A model generated the notes under the pieces. That model saw only the letters and a list, made by a program, of their open reading frames with translations, was not told the origin of the DNA and ran no database searches. Source: Mesorhizobium sp. M1C.F.Ca.ET.210.01.1.1 (GTDB lineage: Bacteria > Pseudomonadota > Alphaproteobacteria > Rhizobiales > Rhizobiaceae). From it: a DNA stretch of 64,000 nucleotides. The first letter of the stretch is position 1. Each line of letters begins with the position of its first letter. The position numbers were made by a program, and so were the translations under genes. This document shows positions 34,677 to 43,078 of this stretch, piece by piece. The stretch spans positions 62,001 through 126,000 of the forward strand of contig NZ_SRUU01000015.1 of NCBI RefSeq assembly GCF_004791585.1. Reading direction: 5' to 3'.

Positions 34677-35710
34677 GAACGGCTCCCGGAAACGGAGATT
34701 GCACGAACGATGGGCTTATCCCAGACGTCGATGCTCAAGATGCGTTCGCGGTATCCCTGACAGTTCAGCGATCCTGACCAACTGACGGAAAATCGCCGCT
34801 GCGTCGGGAATATCGTAAGCGTTGAGATATGCAGCCTCATCTGCTTGGTGGATCTGTTGATGGTGAGGTCGGCATAGGGGCGGAAAACTGGAAGTTTGAA
34901 GCCCAGGAAGCCGGAGTTGGTCATGTTGATAACCCGGACCTCTTCGTTGCCGTTGAGGTAGGGGTAGCATTGTTGGTCCGCGGGTGCTGCCATGAAGTAG
35001 CGGTCATCGAGATCTCTTGCCCAAAGCGGCGCACGATTTTTGACCCAGTCATCGTCGTATGTGCCGGCATACTGACGGCGGGGCATCCAATGTCTTTCGA
35101 TGGCACAAAAGGAAGCAGGTCGCGGACGATGGTTCCAACTCGAGTAAGCTTCGCCTGGAACGAAAACCGACGGCGCCTTCAGGCCTTCAATTCCTTTGGT
35201 TCCGCTTGCGAGTCCAGTGCCAATCGGGTTCCGTGAATCGACATGGCTACCGTCCTCCGGCCATGCGATGCCGCCAAAGGTGTTTTCCCAGACTACAGGC
35301 AATTCCCTGAACGGCGCTGGCGCAGACAGGACGGGAGACACCGCGCCGTGAAGCCAGATACGCTCGCCGACAACCCGCAGCCGCTTGCTGACCGACCCGA
35401 CGCTGAAGCCGATATCAACCTCCCGGCGGGACTCCGGCTCGGGATTGACCGCATTTCCGATCACCAGGATGTCGGTTCCGGGTTTCATGAAGTCGAAGTC
35501 GGTGTCGCCAAGCATGGTTGAAGGCTTCGACGGGTCGAGGTGTCGCGGTGCATAGTCGGGCGGCACCTGCACCCGTGAAGGCTGGCACAGGCCATCATCG
35601 TCGATGTCGTAGGTCGCCTTGACGCAGAGCACATAGTTGTCCGCGCCCTCGCGGTCGGCAAGGAAAGTATGGTTGGCGGCGAACGGGGTGTTGTTGTTGA
35701 GGATCCACAT
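34673..35710 (-). CDS. DUF2169 family T6SS adaptor protein
   Basis: 345 residues matching DUF2169. The N-terminal NNTPFAANHTFLADREGADNY, the RPHDL-equivalent region, then PFRELPVVWENTFGG and RNPIGTGL are typical. These adaptors occur in VgrG effector operons and are thought to help mount PAAR-like proteins or effectors on VgrG. It lies 11 bases after the HEAT-repeat gene and overlaps the next gene, consistent with a loading complex made by one operon. Confidence 0.85.
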   Translation of the reverse strand: MWILNNNTPFAANHTFLADREGADNYVLCVKATYDIDDDGLCQPSRVQVPPDYAPRHLDPSKPSTMLGDTDFDFMKPGTDILVIGNAVNPEPESRREVDIGFSVGSVSKRLRVVGERIWLHGAVSPVLSAPAPFRELPVVWENTFGGIAWPEDGSHVDSRNPIGTGLASGTKGIEGLKAPSVFVPGEAYSSWNHRPRPASFCAIERHWMPRRQYAGTYDDDWVKNRAPLWARDLDDRYFMAAPADQQCYPYLNGNEEVRVINMTNSGFLGFKLPVFRPYADLTINRSTKQMRLHISTLTIFPTQRRFSVSWSGSLNCQGYRERILSIDVWDKPIVRAISVSGSRS

Positions 35711-35721
35711 ACGTCAGGCGC

Positions 35722-36882
35722 TCAGGCAGTAGCGCTACGCGCTTCGGCGCGATAGCGATCGAGGGTCCGCGCCCGCAGCGATCGCTCCTCGCCCAGCAGA
35801 GGCGACAATCGTTCGGTAGCCAGCGCGATCCGAAACTGCTGGACGTCCGGAAGTATGGCGAAATCCACATCATATTGCGCGGCGACTTCATCGGACACCC
35901 GCATAGGATCGTCCGTGAAAAACGTGCCGATGGTCAACTCGCAACCCAGCATGTCGCAGGCGGCGAATCCCGCGATTTCGGCTGTCGCCCCTTTCTCCAT
36001 CTGGCTGATCAGCCACGGCCATGACGCGGCATCGCCATGGATCCCGACGACACGAATGGCCTGCGCATCGAGCTCGCCTTTCGCGAGCATCGTGCGCACC
36101 CAGTCCTTGATTTCGTCATCGTCAGCCAGCGTTGCTGCCCGGTCGAGAGCCCGTTGCGCCACAGCGTCCGCAGTCTTCGGATCTTCGACCAATGCCTTGA
36201 GGACCTCCAGCGCCCCTTCGCGATCACCGGACTCAGCGAGCAAAAGAGCTGCCTCCAGCCGAACATTCGGATTTTTGTCGATCTTCAACTCGGCTAGCAA
36301 CTGCGGCTCGAAAGCGCCTGTTCGGGCGAGAAGACGAACTGCATGCATCCTGACTTCCGGATGCCGGTCTGAAAGCAGAACAGGAAGTCTGGAGCCCAAA
36401 TCTTGCCCATGCCGCGCGCATGCGGCAAGCGCTGCCACTCGCGCAGGCCATTGCGGCGATTCCAGCCAACCCTGCACGAAAGGCGAAAGCCATTTTACCG
36501 GTGCGAGGGTGACTGCGCCATTCACACCGACAATCGATTCGGGATTTTCGGCGACCAGATCGATTACCTTGCCGAGCCGCTGACGGTCCGAAACCACCAG
36601 GGCCAGCCATGTGAGAATAAAGAATTCTCCAGCCTCCGGGAAATCTTCGGCTTGGGCGAGCGACAGTTCCCATCCAAGATCACCGGACAGTTCGGCGCCA
36701 CGCAGGTTTGCGGACAACCGGCGCCAGGCGTGCTGAACGATGGTGTCATCTTCGGGAAGCGCTTCGCGTAGTTCCTGATATTGGACCCAGAGACTTGCCC
36801 CGTTTTCGATATGACCGCGTACGATTTCCGGTATCGCGGGTCTCTTTTCGCTCTGCCAACTATGTGATGAGTTACCCGACAT
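35722..36882 (-). CDS. HEAT-repeat protein of the TIGR02270-like T6SS-associated type
   Basis: 386 residues. The N-terminal half has IVRGHIENGASLWVQYQELRE, the opening of TIGR02270-like proteins found in T6SS adaptor operons. Helical repeats follow (SDRHPEVRMHAVRLLARTG, DKNPNVRLEAALLLAESGD), clear HEAT or PBS-lyase-like units. It probably serves as a protein-protein scaffold in effector delivery. The ATG lies only 8 bases after the stop of a 69-codon frame whose start resembles this protein's own N-terminus, suggesting a tandem duplication followed by loss. Confidence 0.75.
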   Translation of the reverse strand: MSGNSSHSWQSEKRPAIPEIVRGHIENGASLWVQYQELREALPEDDTIVQHAWRRLSANLRGAELSGDLGWELSLAQAEDFPEAGEFFILTWLALVVSDRQRLGKVIDLVAENPESIVGVNGAVTLAPVKWLSPFVQGWLESPQWPARVAALAACARHGQDLGSRLPVLLSDRHPEVRMHAVRLLARTGAFEPQLLAELKIDKNPNVRLEAALLLAESGDREGALEVLKALVEDPKTADAVAQRALDRAATLADDDEIKDWVRTMLAKGELDAQAIRVVGIHGDAASWPWLISQMEKGATAEIAGFAACDMLGCELTIGTFFTDDPMRVSDEVAAQYDVDFAILPDVQQFRIALATERLSPLLGEERSLRARTLDRYRAEARSATA

Positions 36883-36890
36883 TGCGACGT

Positions 36891-37100
36891 CTACCCGATT
36901 GGATCTATCGCACGACCTTGGGCTTCCAAGCGACGGTCAACGCCAGCGATCACGCGAAGGTCGGGCGAATCGTCCATCATCAGCTTGTCGCGCTGCGACC
37001 AGAAGAACGCGGCCTGCTCGGCATGCTGCGTGACAACATCCGCTACTATTCGCCGCTCTGGCGCGCCTTCTGGTTTCGACTTTCCGGTTGCTGCCGACAT
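36891..37100 (-). pseudogene. Truncated N-terminal remnant of a HEAT/TIGR02270-like gene
   Basis: A 69-codon frame beginning with an ATGA overlap with the DUF6484 gene. Its IVADVVTQHAEQAAFFWSQRD and VDRRLEAQ match the N-terminal pattern of TIGR02270-like proteins (IxxIxxxHxExAxxxW), which the intact downstream gene also shows. It stops at 36891 where the family would continue for over 300 residues. It looks like a duplicate gene reduced to its start, or a leader peptide coupled to the next gene. Confidence 0.6.
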
Positions 37101-37525
37101 CAGTTGAGATCGATCGAGCCGCCTCGGATACGATTGGCGGCGCTCGCATGGCTGGTGACGTAGGTGCCGCGAATGGTGATGCGACCATCTTTTTCCATAA
37201 GGATCGTCGCCTTGCCGCAGCGCAGCTCAAGCCGCTCGTCCGCATGGATCCGCACCCGTTCACCATCACGAAAGACCTGAGCCCCAGAAGATTTTTTGGC
37301 AGGCGCCACAATGCAGCCGACGATCAGCGGCTTTTGCGGGTTGCCGTCCTCGAACAGCAGTGCGACCTCCTGTCCGATCATGTCGGAACTCAACTCGGCC
37401 AAGCTGCGCGCCGGCAGCGCCCTGTCCTGCGGATTACGGGGGAAAACCACCAGTGGCCCGTCGTCATCAAAGCCAAGAAACTGGCCAATGACAACACCTT
37501 CGATGCGATCACGAACCTTTGCCAT
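37100..37525 (-). CDS. DUF6484 family VgrG-associated protein
   Basis: 141 residues. The opening RIEGVVIGQFLGFDDDGPLVVFP, SSDMIGQEVALLFEDGNPQKPLIVGCI and the C-terminal strand-rich part (ERLELRCGKATILMEKDGRITIRGTYV) match DUF6484, which resembles the gp5 OB and needle segments of VgrG. It likely extends or caps the spike. It lies 8 bases downstream of vgrG. Confidence 0.75.
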   Translation of the reverse strand: MAKVRDRIEGVVIGQFLGFDDDGPLVVFPRNPQDRALPARSLAELSSDMIGQEVALLFEDGNPQKPLIVGCIVAPAKKSSGAQVFRDGERVRIHADERLELRCGKATILMEKDGRITIRGTYVTSHASAANRIRGGSIDLN

Positions 37526-37533
37526 ACGCCCTC

Positions 37534-39861
37534 CTAGTTCTCCGTAATCTTCGAGCCCTTCATGGCGATATCGCCTGATGCCTTGATAGAGATCTTGCCC
37601 GATCCCTTGACGAAGATGTCCTTGCCCTCGATCGCGATCGTGCCGTCCTTCTTCATCATGATCTTGGCCGATCCGGTCTGGATCAGGATCTCGTCGCCGG
37701 CATCAATGACCAGCTTCTTGCCTACCTTGATCGAGCTATTCCCGCTGACGCTGATCGAACTATCCTTTGCGACACTCAGGGAATAAGCACCTCCTACACT
37801 TGTGGAATCGTCGGCCGCGATGCTGGCGCTGCGCGCAGCACCAACGTCGAACGATTGGGCGCTTCCAACGGTCACGCTCTGGTCGGCGCCGATATTGACG
37901 GTCTGCCCGGCTCCGACGTTCCAGCTGTCGCCGGCCCCGATGTCATGGCTCTGGCTGATACCGACGCTGACGGCGCGGGTCGCGCCGATCGTGTTCGTCT
38001 GCGAGGCGCCAACGGTGCGCGCTTCGGCCGCCCCCACCGTATCGACGCGCGCCACACCCACCGTGACCGTCTGATTGAGCCCTACCGTCTGCGAGTGGTT
38101 CGCGTCGATGTTCTCCGTCGAGTTGGCGACGACGTGGATGGTCTCGTTCGCCATAACCGTCAGCGAACGGTTGGCGCCCACCGTCTCGGTGTCGTTCGAC
38201 CCGATATTCGTCGTCTGGTCGACGCCGATCTTGACCGTCTTGTTGTTGCCGACGTCCTCGTCGAGGTTGTGGCCGACGGAGTGCTTGGCGTCGTGGTCGA
38301 TGCGGTCGGACTGGTCGTGCTGCACGGTCTTGTTGCGGTCGTGCTTGATCAGAAGATGGTGGTCCTTCTGGGCCTGGAAATTGACCAGCTCGGAGCCAGC
38401 CTTGTCCTCGAACATCAGCTCGTTGTAACCGCCGCCGCCTTTCGAGGAGTTCGACTTCCAGCCCGATTGCGTGGCGTTGCCCGGCAGTCCGTAGGGCGGC
38501 ATTTCTGCGGCGTTGTAGACGCGGCCGGTGATGATCGGCAGGTCCGGATCGCCCTCGATGAAGTCGACGATGACCTCCTGGCCGATGCGCGGGATCTGGA
38601 TGAAGCCCCAGCCGCTGCCGGCCCAGGTCTGCGACACCCGCACGAAGCAGGAGGAGTTCTGGTCCTTCTTGCCGAGGCGGTCCCAATGGAACTGCACCTT
38701 CACCCGCGCATATTTGTCGGTGAATATCTCCTCGCCGGAAGGACCGACCACTGTCGCCGTCTGCGGTCCGCGCATGATCGGTCGCGGCGTGATACGCGGC
38801 GGCCGGTAGGGCAATTTGGTGGGCGCGACGCCCAGCACGGCCCTGAAATTCTCGCTATGGGCCTCGTTCTGGGTCCTGTAGCCTGGATCGAACAATCGGT
38901 ATTCCGCGCTGATCACCAGATATTCCTGGTTCTGGTCGTCGCGCGGAAAGCTCTCGAGCGTGAACTTGCAGCCGGAAAAGAGGCCGCGCACGGTGCCTAC
39001 CGCCGTGCTGCGCTGGTGCACGGCCTGCAGCTCCTCGCGGCGAATCCCGGCAATCGTGTCGCCCCGCCCGACGTCAAGATGCGCCCCGGGCTGGCGGTAG
39101 TTCTCGCCCGCGGCTTCCTTGTGGGAGAACGGCTGCGCGGACTTGGCCATCAGGTCGGCGCCCGGCTTCTCGAAATCATAGTCGGTATGGGCATAGGCGC
39201 CGGGCCGCACCGAACTGCCGGGGATCCATTCGGTTATGTATTCGACGTCGCGGCGCGAGGCCTGCCCCTCGAAATTGTAAAGCACCTTCTCGTAGCCAGG
39301 TGCGGCCTTCAGCTTGCTCATCGCATCGCAGAGCACCAGCGTATGCTTGCCCTCATCATGCTCGAAGAAATAGAAGATGCCCTCGTGCTCCATCAGCCTC
39401 TGCACGAAATCCAGATCGCTCTCGTCATACTGAACGCAATATTCGCGCTGGGGATAAGACCCCTGCAGCCGCTTCTCGAATTTCGCGATGCCGTATTTCG
39501 AGAAAATCTTCTCGACGATCTCGACCGCCGTCATGTGCTGGAAGATGCGGCAATCCGTGGTGTTGCCGAGGAACCAGAGCCATGGCCTGACCACCGCTTC
39601 GTAAAACGCCAGCCGGTCCTCGATCCGGGTCAGCTTGAAATCCGAGACGAGACCGCTGAACCAGCGTTTCGGATCGGATTCGCCTTCCACCGAAACGACA
39701 CCGCCCAGCATCTTCAGCGGATCGACGTCATGGCTCTTCGAGACGAAGCCGACGGTATAGGCGAAACAACGGCTGATCTCATCGCGGCCGATGAGATGGG
39801 TGAAGGTGAGCACATCGCCGCCAACCGGCGTCTGCACAACCGTGGCACGTTCGTTCGGCAT
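37534..39861 (-). CDS. vgrG: Type VI secretion spike protein VgrG (TssI)
   Basis: 775 residues. gp27-like and gp5-like regions are clear: LIGRDEISRCFAYTV, RPWLWFL, DESDLDFVQRLMEHEGIFYFFEHD and the OB-fold with KVQFHWDRLGKKDQNSSCFVRVSQ (two parts), then GWGFIQIPRIGQEVIVDFIEGDPD. Residues 510 to 697 form about 23 eight-residue repeats of the pattern xxxVGxxx, the beta-helical needle. No extra C-terminal effector domain follows the needle. An AGGAGG lies 11 bases before the ATG. It heads the minus-strand effector operon. Confidence 0.96.
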   Translation of the reverse strand: MPNERATVVQTPVGGDVLTFTHLIGRDEISRCFAYTVGFVSKSHDVDPLKMLGGVVSVEGESDPKRWFSGLVSDFKLTRIEDRLAFYEAVVRPWLWFLGNTTDCRIFQHMTAVEIVEKIFSKYGIAKFEKRLQGSYPQREYCVQYDESDLDFVQRLMEHEGIFYFFEHDEGKHTLVLCDAMSKLKAAPGYEKVLYNFEGQASRRDVEYITEWIPGSSVRPGAYAHTDYDFEKPGADLMAKSAQPFSHKEAAGENYRQPGAHLDVGRGDTIAGIRREELQAVHQRSTAVGTVRGLFSGCKFTLESFPRDDQNQEYLVISAEYRLFDPGYRTQNEAHSENFRAVLGVAPTKLPYRPPRITPRPIMRGPQTATVVGPSGEEIFTDKYARVKVQFHWDRLGKKDQNSSCFVRVSQTWAGSGWGFIQIPRIGQEVIVDFIEGDPDLPIITGRVYNAAEMPPYGLPGNATQSGWKSNSSKGGGGYNELMFEDKAGSELVNFQAQKDHHLLIKHDRNKTVQHDQSDRIDHDAKHSVGHNLDEDVGNNKTVKIGVDQTTNIGSNDTETVGANRSLTVMANETIHVVANSTENIDANHSQTVGLNQTVTVGVARVDTVGAAEARTVGASQTNTIGATRAVSVGISQSHDIGAGDSWNVGAGQTVNIGADQSVTVGSAQSFDVGAARSASIAADDSTSVGGAYSLSVAKDSSISVSGNSSIKVGKKLVIDAGDEILIQTGSAKIMMKKDGTIAIEGKDIFVKGSGKISIKASGDIAMKGSKITEN
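37771..38334 (-). repeat. 24-base-period coding repeats in the vgrG needle
   Basis: About 23.5 imperfect 24-base units encode octapeptides such as TETVGANR, TNTIGATR and TVNIGADQ. Valine or isoleucine plus glycine sit at fixed positions 4 and 5. This is the triple-stranded beta-helix needle of VgrG, not a CRISPR array. The repeats can change in number by recombination and so set needle length. Confidence 0.8.
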
Positions 39862-40162
39862 GGGTCGTGCCCCTCCTGGACGCGGCCGCCAGTGTGATGG
39901 ATCGAAGCCCCCGCTCTGTAAACTGCATCACGTTCGGGAAGTTTTCGAATTCACCGCTCCGGACCGGCTCAGCCTAGCACATGTTTGGTGCCGGCCAAAC
40001 AATGGCGGACCCTGCCGGAGCGCAGGTGTGAAACGCTCCTCTCCCGTCGCTCTCGCAAGCTGCTAGAATGCTGGAGCAATTCCAGAAAAGGCGCGTCGCG
40101 CGCTTTGCGTCCGGAATTGCGTGAAGCAAGTGTTTGTTTACCAAGTTCGGCGACGCTTCCGG
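39862..40162. promoter_or_regulatory. Divergent region between vgrG and the second FHA gene
   Basis: 301 bases without a gene. The half next to vgrG holds its ribosome-binding site and must carry the promoter of the effector operon; no clear -35/-10 pair was recognised. The half next to the FHA gene is filled by copy D of the dispersed palindromic repeat (40073 to 40135), which ends 27 bases from the FHA start. Confidence 0.45.
40073..40135 (-). repeat. Dispersed palindromic intergenic repeat, copy D (inverted)
   Basis: GGAGCAATTCCAGAAAAG, a GC-rich centre, then TCCGGAATTGCGTGAAG. This is the reverse orientation of the copies at 1.2, 50.3 and 61.1 kb, with a diverged central part (GCGCGTCGCGCGC). 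It ends just upstream of the second FHA gene. Confidence 0.75.
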
Positions 40163-41245
40163 ATGTTCATCTCGCTCCAGATCAGCAATGTCGACAGGCT
40201 GCCCGCGGGCACGACGGCGAGCTACGCCGCCCGCGACCGCAGCTTCGAGATCGGCCGCGAGAATTGCGACTGGACGCTCACCGATCCGGACAAGATCATC
40301 TCGGGCCGGCACTGCGAGGTCCGCTACCAGGCGGGCGCCTTCTGGCTCTACGACATCTCGCGCAACGGCACCTTCATCAACGGGTCCAGCCAGCGCGTGG
40401 CCGGTCCGCACCGGCTGGCCCATGGCGACCGGGTGCTGATCGGCCGCTATGTCATCGCGGTTTCGATCGACGAGGCGCGCATCGCCACCGGCCATCCGCA
40501 GACCCGGGCGGGGTCGACGCAACGCGAGCTGCCGCAGTCGACGGGAAGGCCTCTCGAATTGAGCAACGAGCCGTTTTTCAGTCCGGCGGAGCAGCGCAGC
40601 GGACAGGGGGCGCCGGTGTCGAGGTCTTCGGCGCTGCAGCAGCCGGCCCCGGCCGCGCCGGCCGGCCGAGCCGCGGACGCCGACGGGCTGTTGCGGGACA
40701 TCGCGAAGGCGGCCGGCATGCCGCCTGACGTGCTTCGGTCGCGCGATCCGCAGGAAGTGGCCGCCGAGATCGGCACCGTGCTCAGAACCACGGTCGAGCA
40801 ATTGTCCCTGCTGCTCAAGGCACGCGCGGCGGCCAAGGTGCTGGCCAAAAGCACGCATCGCACGATGATCGGCGCCGAGAACAACAATCCGCTGAAATTC
40901 GTTCCCGGCACCGACGACATACTGGAGATCATGTTCGCGAAACGCCGGGCCGGCTATCTCGACGCCGCGCACAGCGTCGAGGACGCCTTCAGGGACCTCA
41001 AGACGCATGAATTGGCCACTTACGCCGCGATGCAGGCCGCGCTCTCCAGGCTGCTCGACGACCTGTCGCCGGAGGCGATCGCCAGGAAGCTGCCGCCGGC
41101 CTCCTTCTCGTCCAAGAAGAGCCAGGCATGGGATGCCCTCGTCGCCACCTGGCGCACGATGGAAGAGAAGCACGAAAACGGCATGCTCGACGTCTTCCTG
41201 GCCTATTTCAGCGAAGCCTACGCCAAGGCCGGCAAGCAGAAGTAG
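40163..41245 (+). CDS. Type VI secretion-associated FHA domain protein (TagH/ImpI, copy 2)
   Basis: 360 residues. The FHA domain (about 20 to 95) carries IGRENCDW, SGRHCEV and NGTFINGSS. A Pro/Ser-rich linker of about 70 residues precedes the T6SS FHA C-terminal domain with NPLKFVPGTDDILEIMF and AAMQAALSRLLDDLSPE. The start at MFISLQISN is chosen because upstream sequence belongs to a dispersed repeat. The gene opens the second plus-strand T6SS module (tssL2, tssM2, pppA, ppkA) and may be the FHA partner dedicated to it. Confidence 0.9.
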   Translation: MFISLQISNVDRLPAGTTASYAARDRSFEIGRENCDWTLTDPDKIISGRHCEVRYQAGAFWLYDISRNGTFINGSSQRVAGPHRLAHGDRVLIGRYVIAVSIDEARIATGHPQTRAGSTQRELPQSTGRPLELSNEPFFSPAEQRSGQGAPVSRSSALQQPAPAAPAGRAADADGLLRDIAKAAGMPPDVLRSRDPQEVAAEIGTVLRTTVEQLSLLLKARAAAKVLAKSTHRTMIGAENNNPLKFVPGTDDILEIMFAKRRAGYLDAAHSVEDAFRDLKTHELATYAAMQAALSRLLDDLSPEAIARKLPPASFSSKKSQAWDALVATWRTMEEKHENGMLDVFLAYFSEAYAKAGKQK

Positions 41246-41550
41246 CGAGCAGGCCAGCCGCGCAAGGCGCTATGTGACGGGTCTCACAGAAGAACCCGTC
41301 GCTTTGAGCATCCTGCTTTCCGATTTCGATAAGCTGCCGATTTTATTTGCGTGCTTGGACGGTTAGGATGACGAATGGAAGCTTGCCTGGCGGGCAAAGC
41401 GGCGTGGCTTGGGGCGTGTGCAGCAATGTCATGTTTCGGCGAGATGAGCTTTTCCATCCGGCCCGCCGCCAAATCCTGGCATGAAAAGCGCGAAGCCGCT
41501 CTCTTTCCCCGCCGAAAACCAATTCGCTGCATCTCGACGGTGGACCGCCG
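41246..41550. other. Intergenic region between FHA copy 2 and tssL copy 2
   Basis: 305 bases with no convincing gene. A hairpin GACGGGT (41276 to 41282) with ACCCGTC (41294 to 41300) lies 30 bases after the FHA stop and is followed by GCTTTG, a weak terminator at best. The remainder is featureless and probably contains a promoter for tssL2. Confidence 0.4.
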
Positions 41551-43053
41551 ATGAGCTCGAAGGACGATCCCTCCCGGCCGGCGGACAAGACCGTCATCCG
41601 GGCGCCACGGCCAAAACAACGGTCGCCTGCGGCGCTTCAGGGCTCCGCTGCGGGCAGCGCTGCGCCCGCTCCGCCGGCCGCTCGGGAACCGACGGTGTTC
41701 GACCCCGGCGTCGGCCGGCAGATGCCGACCGGCTGGGCGTCCGGAACCGTGGTCGTTCAGGGTTCGCCACCGGCAGCAGCCGCGTCAGCGCCAGCATTGC
41801 TGCAGGAGATCCTGCTCGGCGCCACGGATGGCGTGAAATACGCCGCGGCAAATCCAATTCTCGCGGCCGCGGCGCCGCTCCTCGTGCTGTTCGGCCAGCT
41901 GCGGCTGATGCCGGTCGAACGGCAAGCGGCCCCCCTGGCAGAGCATATCGCCGAAGCGATCGAGGCGCTCGACCGGGAGATGGCGAAAGCCGGCATCGCC
42001 GAGGGGGACGCCAGGATCGCGAAATTCGCCCTTTGCGAGACAGCTGACGATCTGGTCGGCAACCTGCCCTGGCCGAAGGACGACGCCTGGAGCGGGCACA
42101 GTCTCGTATCGAGGTTGTTCCACACCAGGCCCACCGGCGCCGGTTTCTACCAGGCGCTGAACCAGATCCTGGGCAGCCCGGAGGGCCATCACGACCTGCT
42201 CGAACTGATGCATGCCTGCCTATCGCTCGGGTTCGAAGGCCAGTATCGCGGACGGGCCGGCGAACGGGACGCTCTCGAACACATCCGGCGCGACGTCTAC
42301 GACACGATCCGCTACTTCAACCCGCGCGCGGAGGACGACATCTCGCCCCGTTGGCAAGGCATGGCGGCGACGCTGTCGAAGCCAAGGGCGCTGCTGCCGC
42401 TATGGGCGGTTGCGGCTGCCGCCGCGACGCTGGTTACGGCGGCGTTCTTCGGATTGCGGGTGCTGATCACCGACGAAGGCGACGCGACCGCCGCCGAATT
42501 GCTGGCGCTCAACCCGTCGACGCCGGTCACCATCGAGCGCGCCAGCGTCGCGGCGCCCGCCGAGCCCGCGCAAGCCGCTCCGCCGCCGCCCGCCGTCCCC
42601 ACCACCACCCAGATCGACCGCATCCGGGCGGCTTTGGCCAAGGAGATCGACGGCGGCGGGCTGACGGTCGGCACGAAGGGCAACTTCATCGTGGTGGAGG
42701 TCAACAACCAGCTGTTGTTCGCGTCCGGCCAGGCGGAGCTGAAGGCGCAGTTCCAGCCCGTTGCGGCCGACATCGCCGCGGCGCTCGATGCCGAGCCAGG
42801 TCCGATCCGGATCATCGGCCATACCGACAATGTCAAGCCGAAGAAATCGGGCCAGTTCAAATCCAACTTCGATCTTTCCGTCGCTCGCGCCAAGGCCGTC
42901 CAGGAGATGATGGCCAAGCAATTGAAAGACCCGTCGCGGCTGAGCGTCGACGGCAAGGGCGAGGACGAGCCGATCGCCGACAACGGCACGGCCGAAGGCC
43001 GCGCCGAGAACCGCCGCGTCGACGTGATGATCCCGAAGGAGGAGACGTTGTGA
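41551..43053 (+). CDS. Type VI secretion TssL (DotU) with C-terminal OmpA domain, copy 2
   Basis: 500 residues, longer than copy 1 because of an N-terminal Pro/Ala-rich tail of about 80 residues. The DotU domain shows NPILAAAAPLLVLFGQLR and MHACLSLGFEGQYRG. A membrane helix spans about 281 to 303. The periplasmic OmpA-like domain has NQLLFASGQAELK, GHTDNVKPKKSGQFKSNFDLS and NRRVDVMIPK. It is clearly paralogous to, but diverged from, the TssL at 25342, and belongs to the TssL branch with a fused peptidoglycan-binding domain. Confidence 0.94.
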   Translation: MSSKDDPSRPADKTVIRAPRPKQRSPAALQGSAAGSAAPAPPAAREPTVFDPGVGRQMPTGWASGTVVVQGSPPAAAASAPALLQEILLGATDGVKYAAANPILAAAAPLLVLFGQLRLMPVERQAAPLAEHIAEAIEALDREMAKAGIAEGDARIAKFALCETADDLVGNLPWPKDDAWSGHSLVSRLFHTRPTGAGFYQALNQILGSPEGHHDLLELMHACLSLGFEGQYRGRAGERDALEHIRRDVYDTIRYFNPRAEDDISPRWQGMAATLSKPRALLPLWAVAAAAATLVTAAFFGLRVLITDEGDATAAELLALNPSTPVTIERASVAAPAEPAQAAPPPPAVPTTTQIDRIRAALAKEIDGGGLTVGTKGNFIVVEVNNQLLFASGQAELKAQFQPVAADIAAALDAEPGPIRIIGHTDNVKPKKSGQFKSNFDLSVARAKAVQEMMAKQLKDPSRLSVDGKGEDEPIADNGTAEGRAENRRVDVMIPKEETL

Positions 43054-43078
43054 GCGGGCGCGGCGGGAAGCGGCACTG

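Noticed and set aside
37771..38334. Possible CRISPR-like array of 24-base repeats
   Set aside because: The repeats are contiguous without spacers, stay in frame, and encode the octapeptide beta-helix of VgrG.
37855..39897. 680-codon open frame on the plus strand across vgrG
   Set aside because: Antisense to vgrG, whose product matches the family end to end. The frame has no motif and arises from high GC at third positions.
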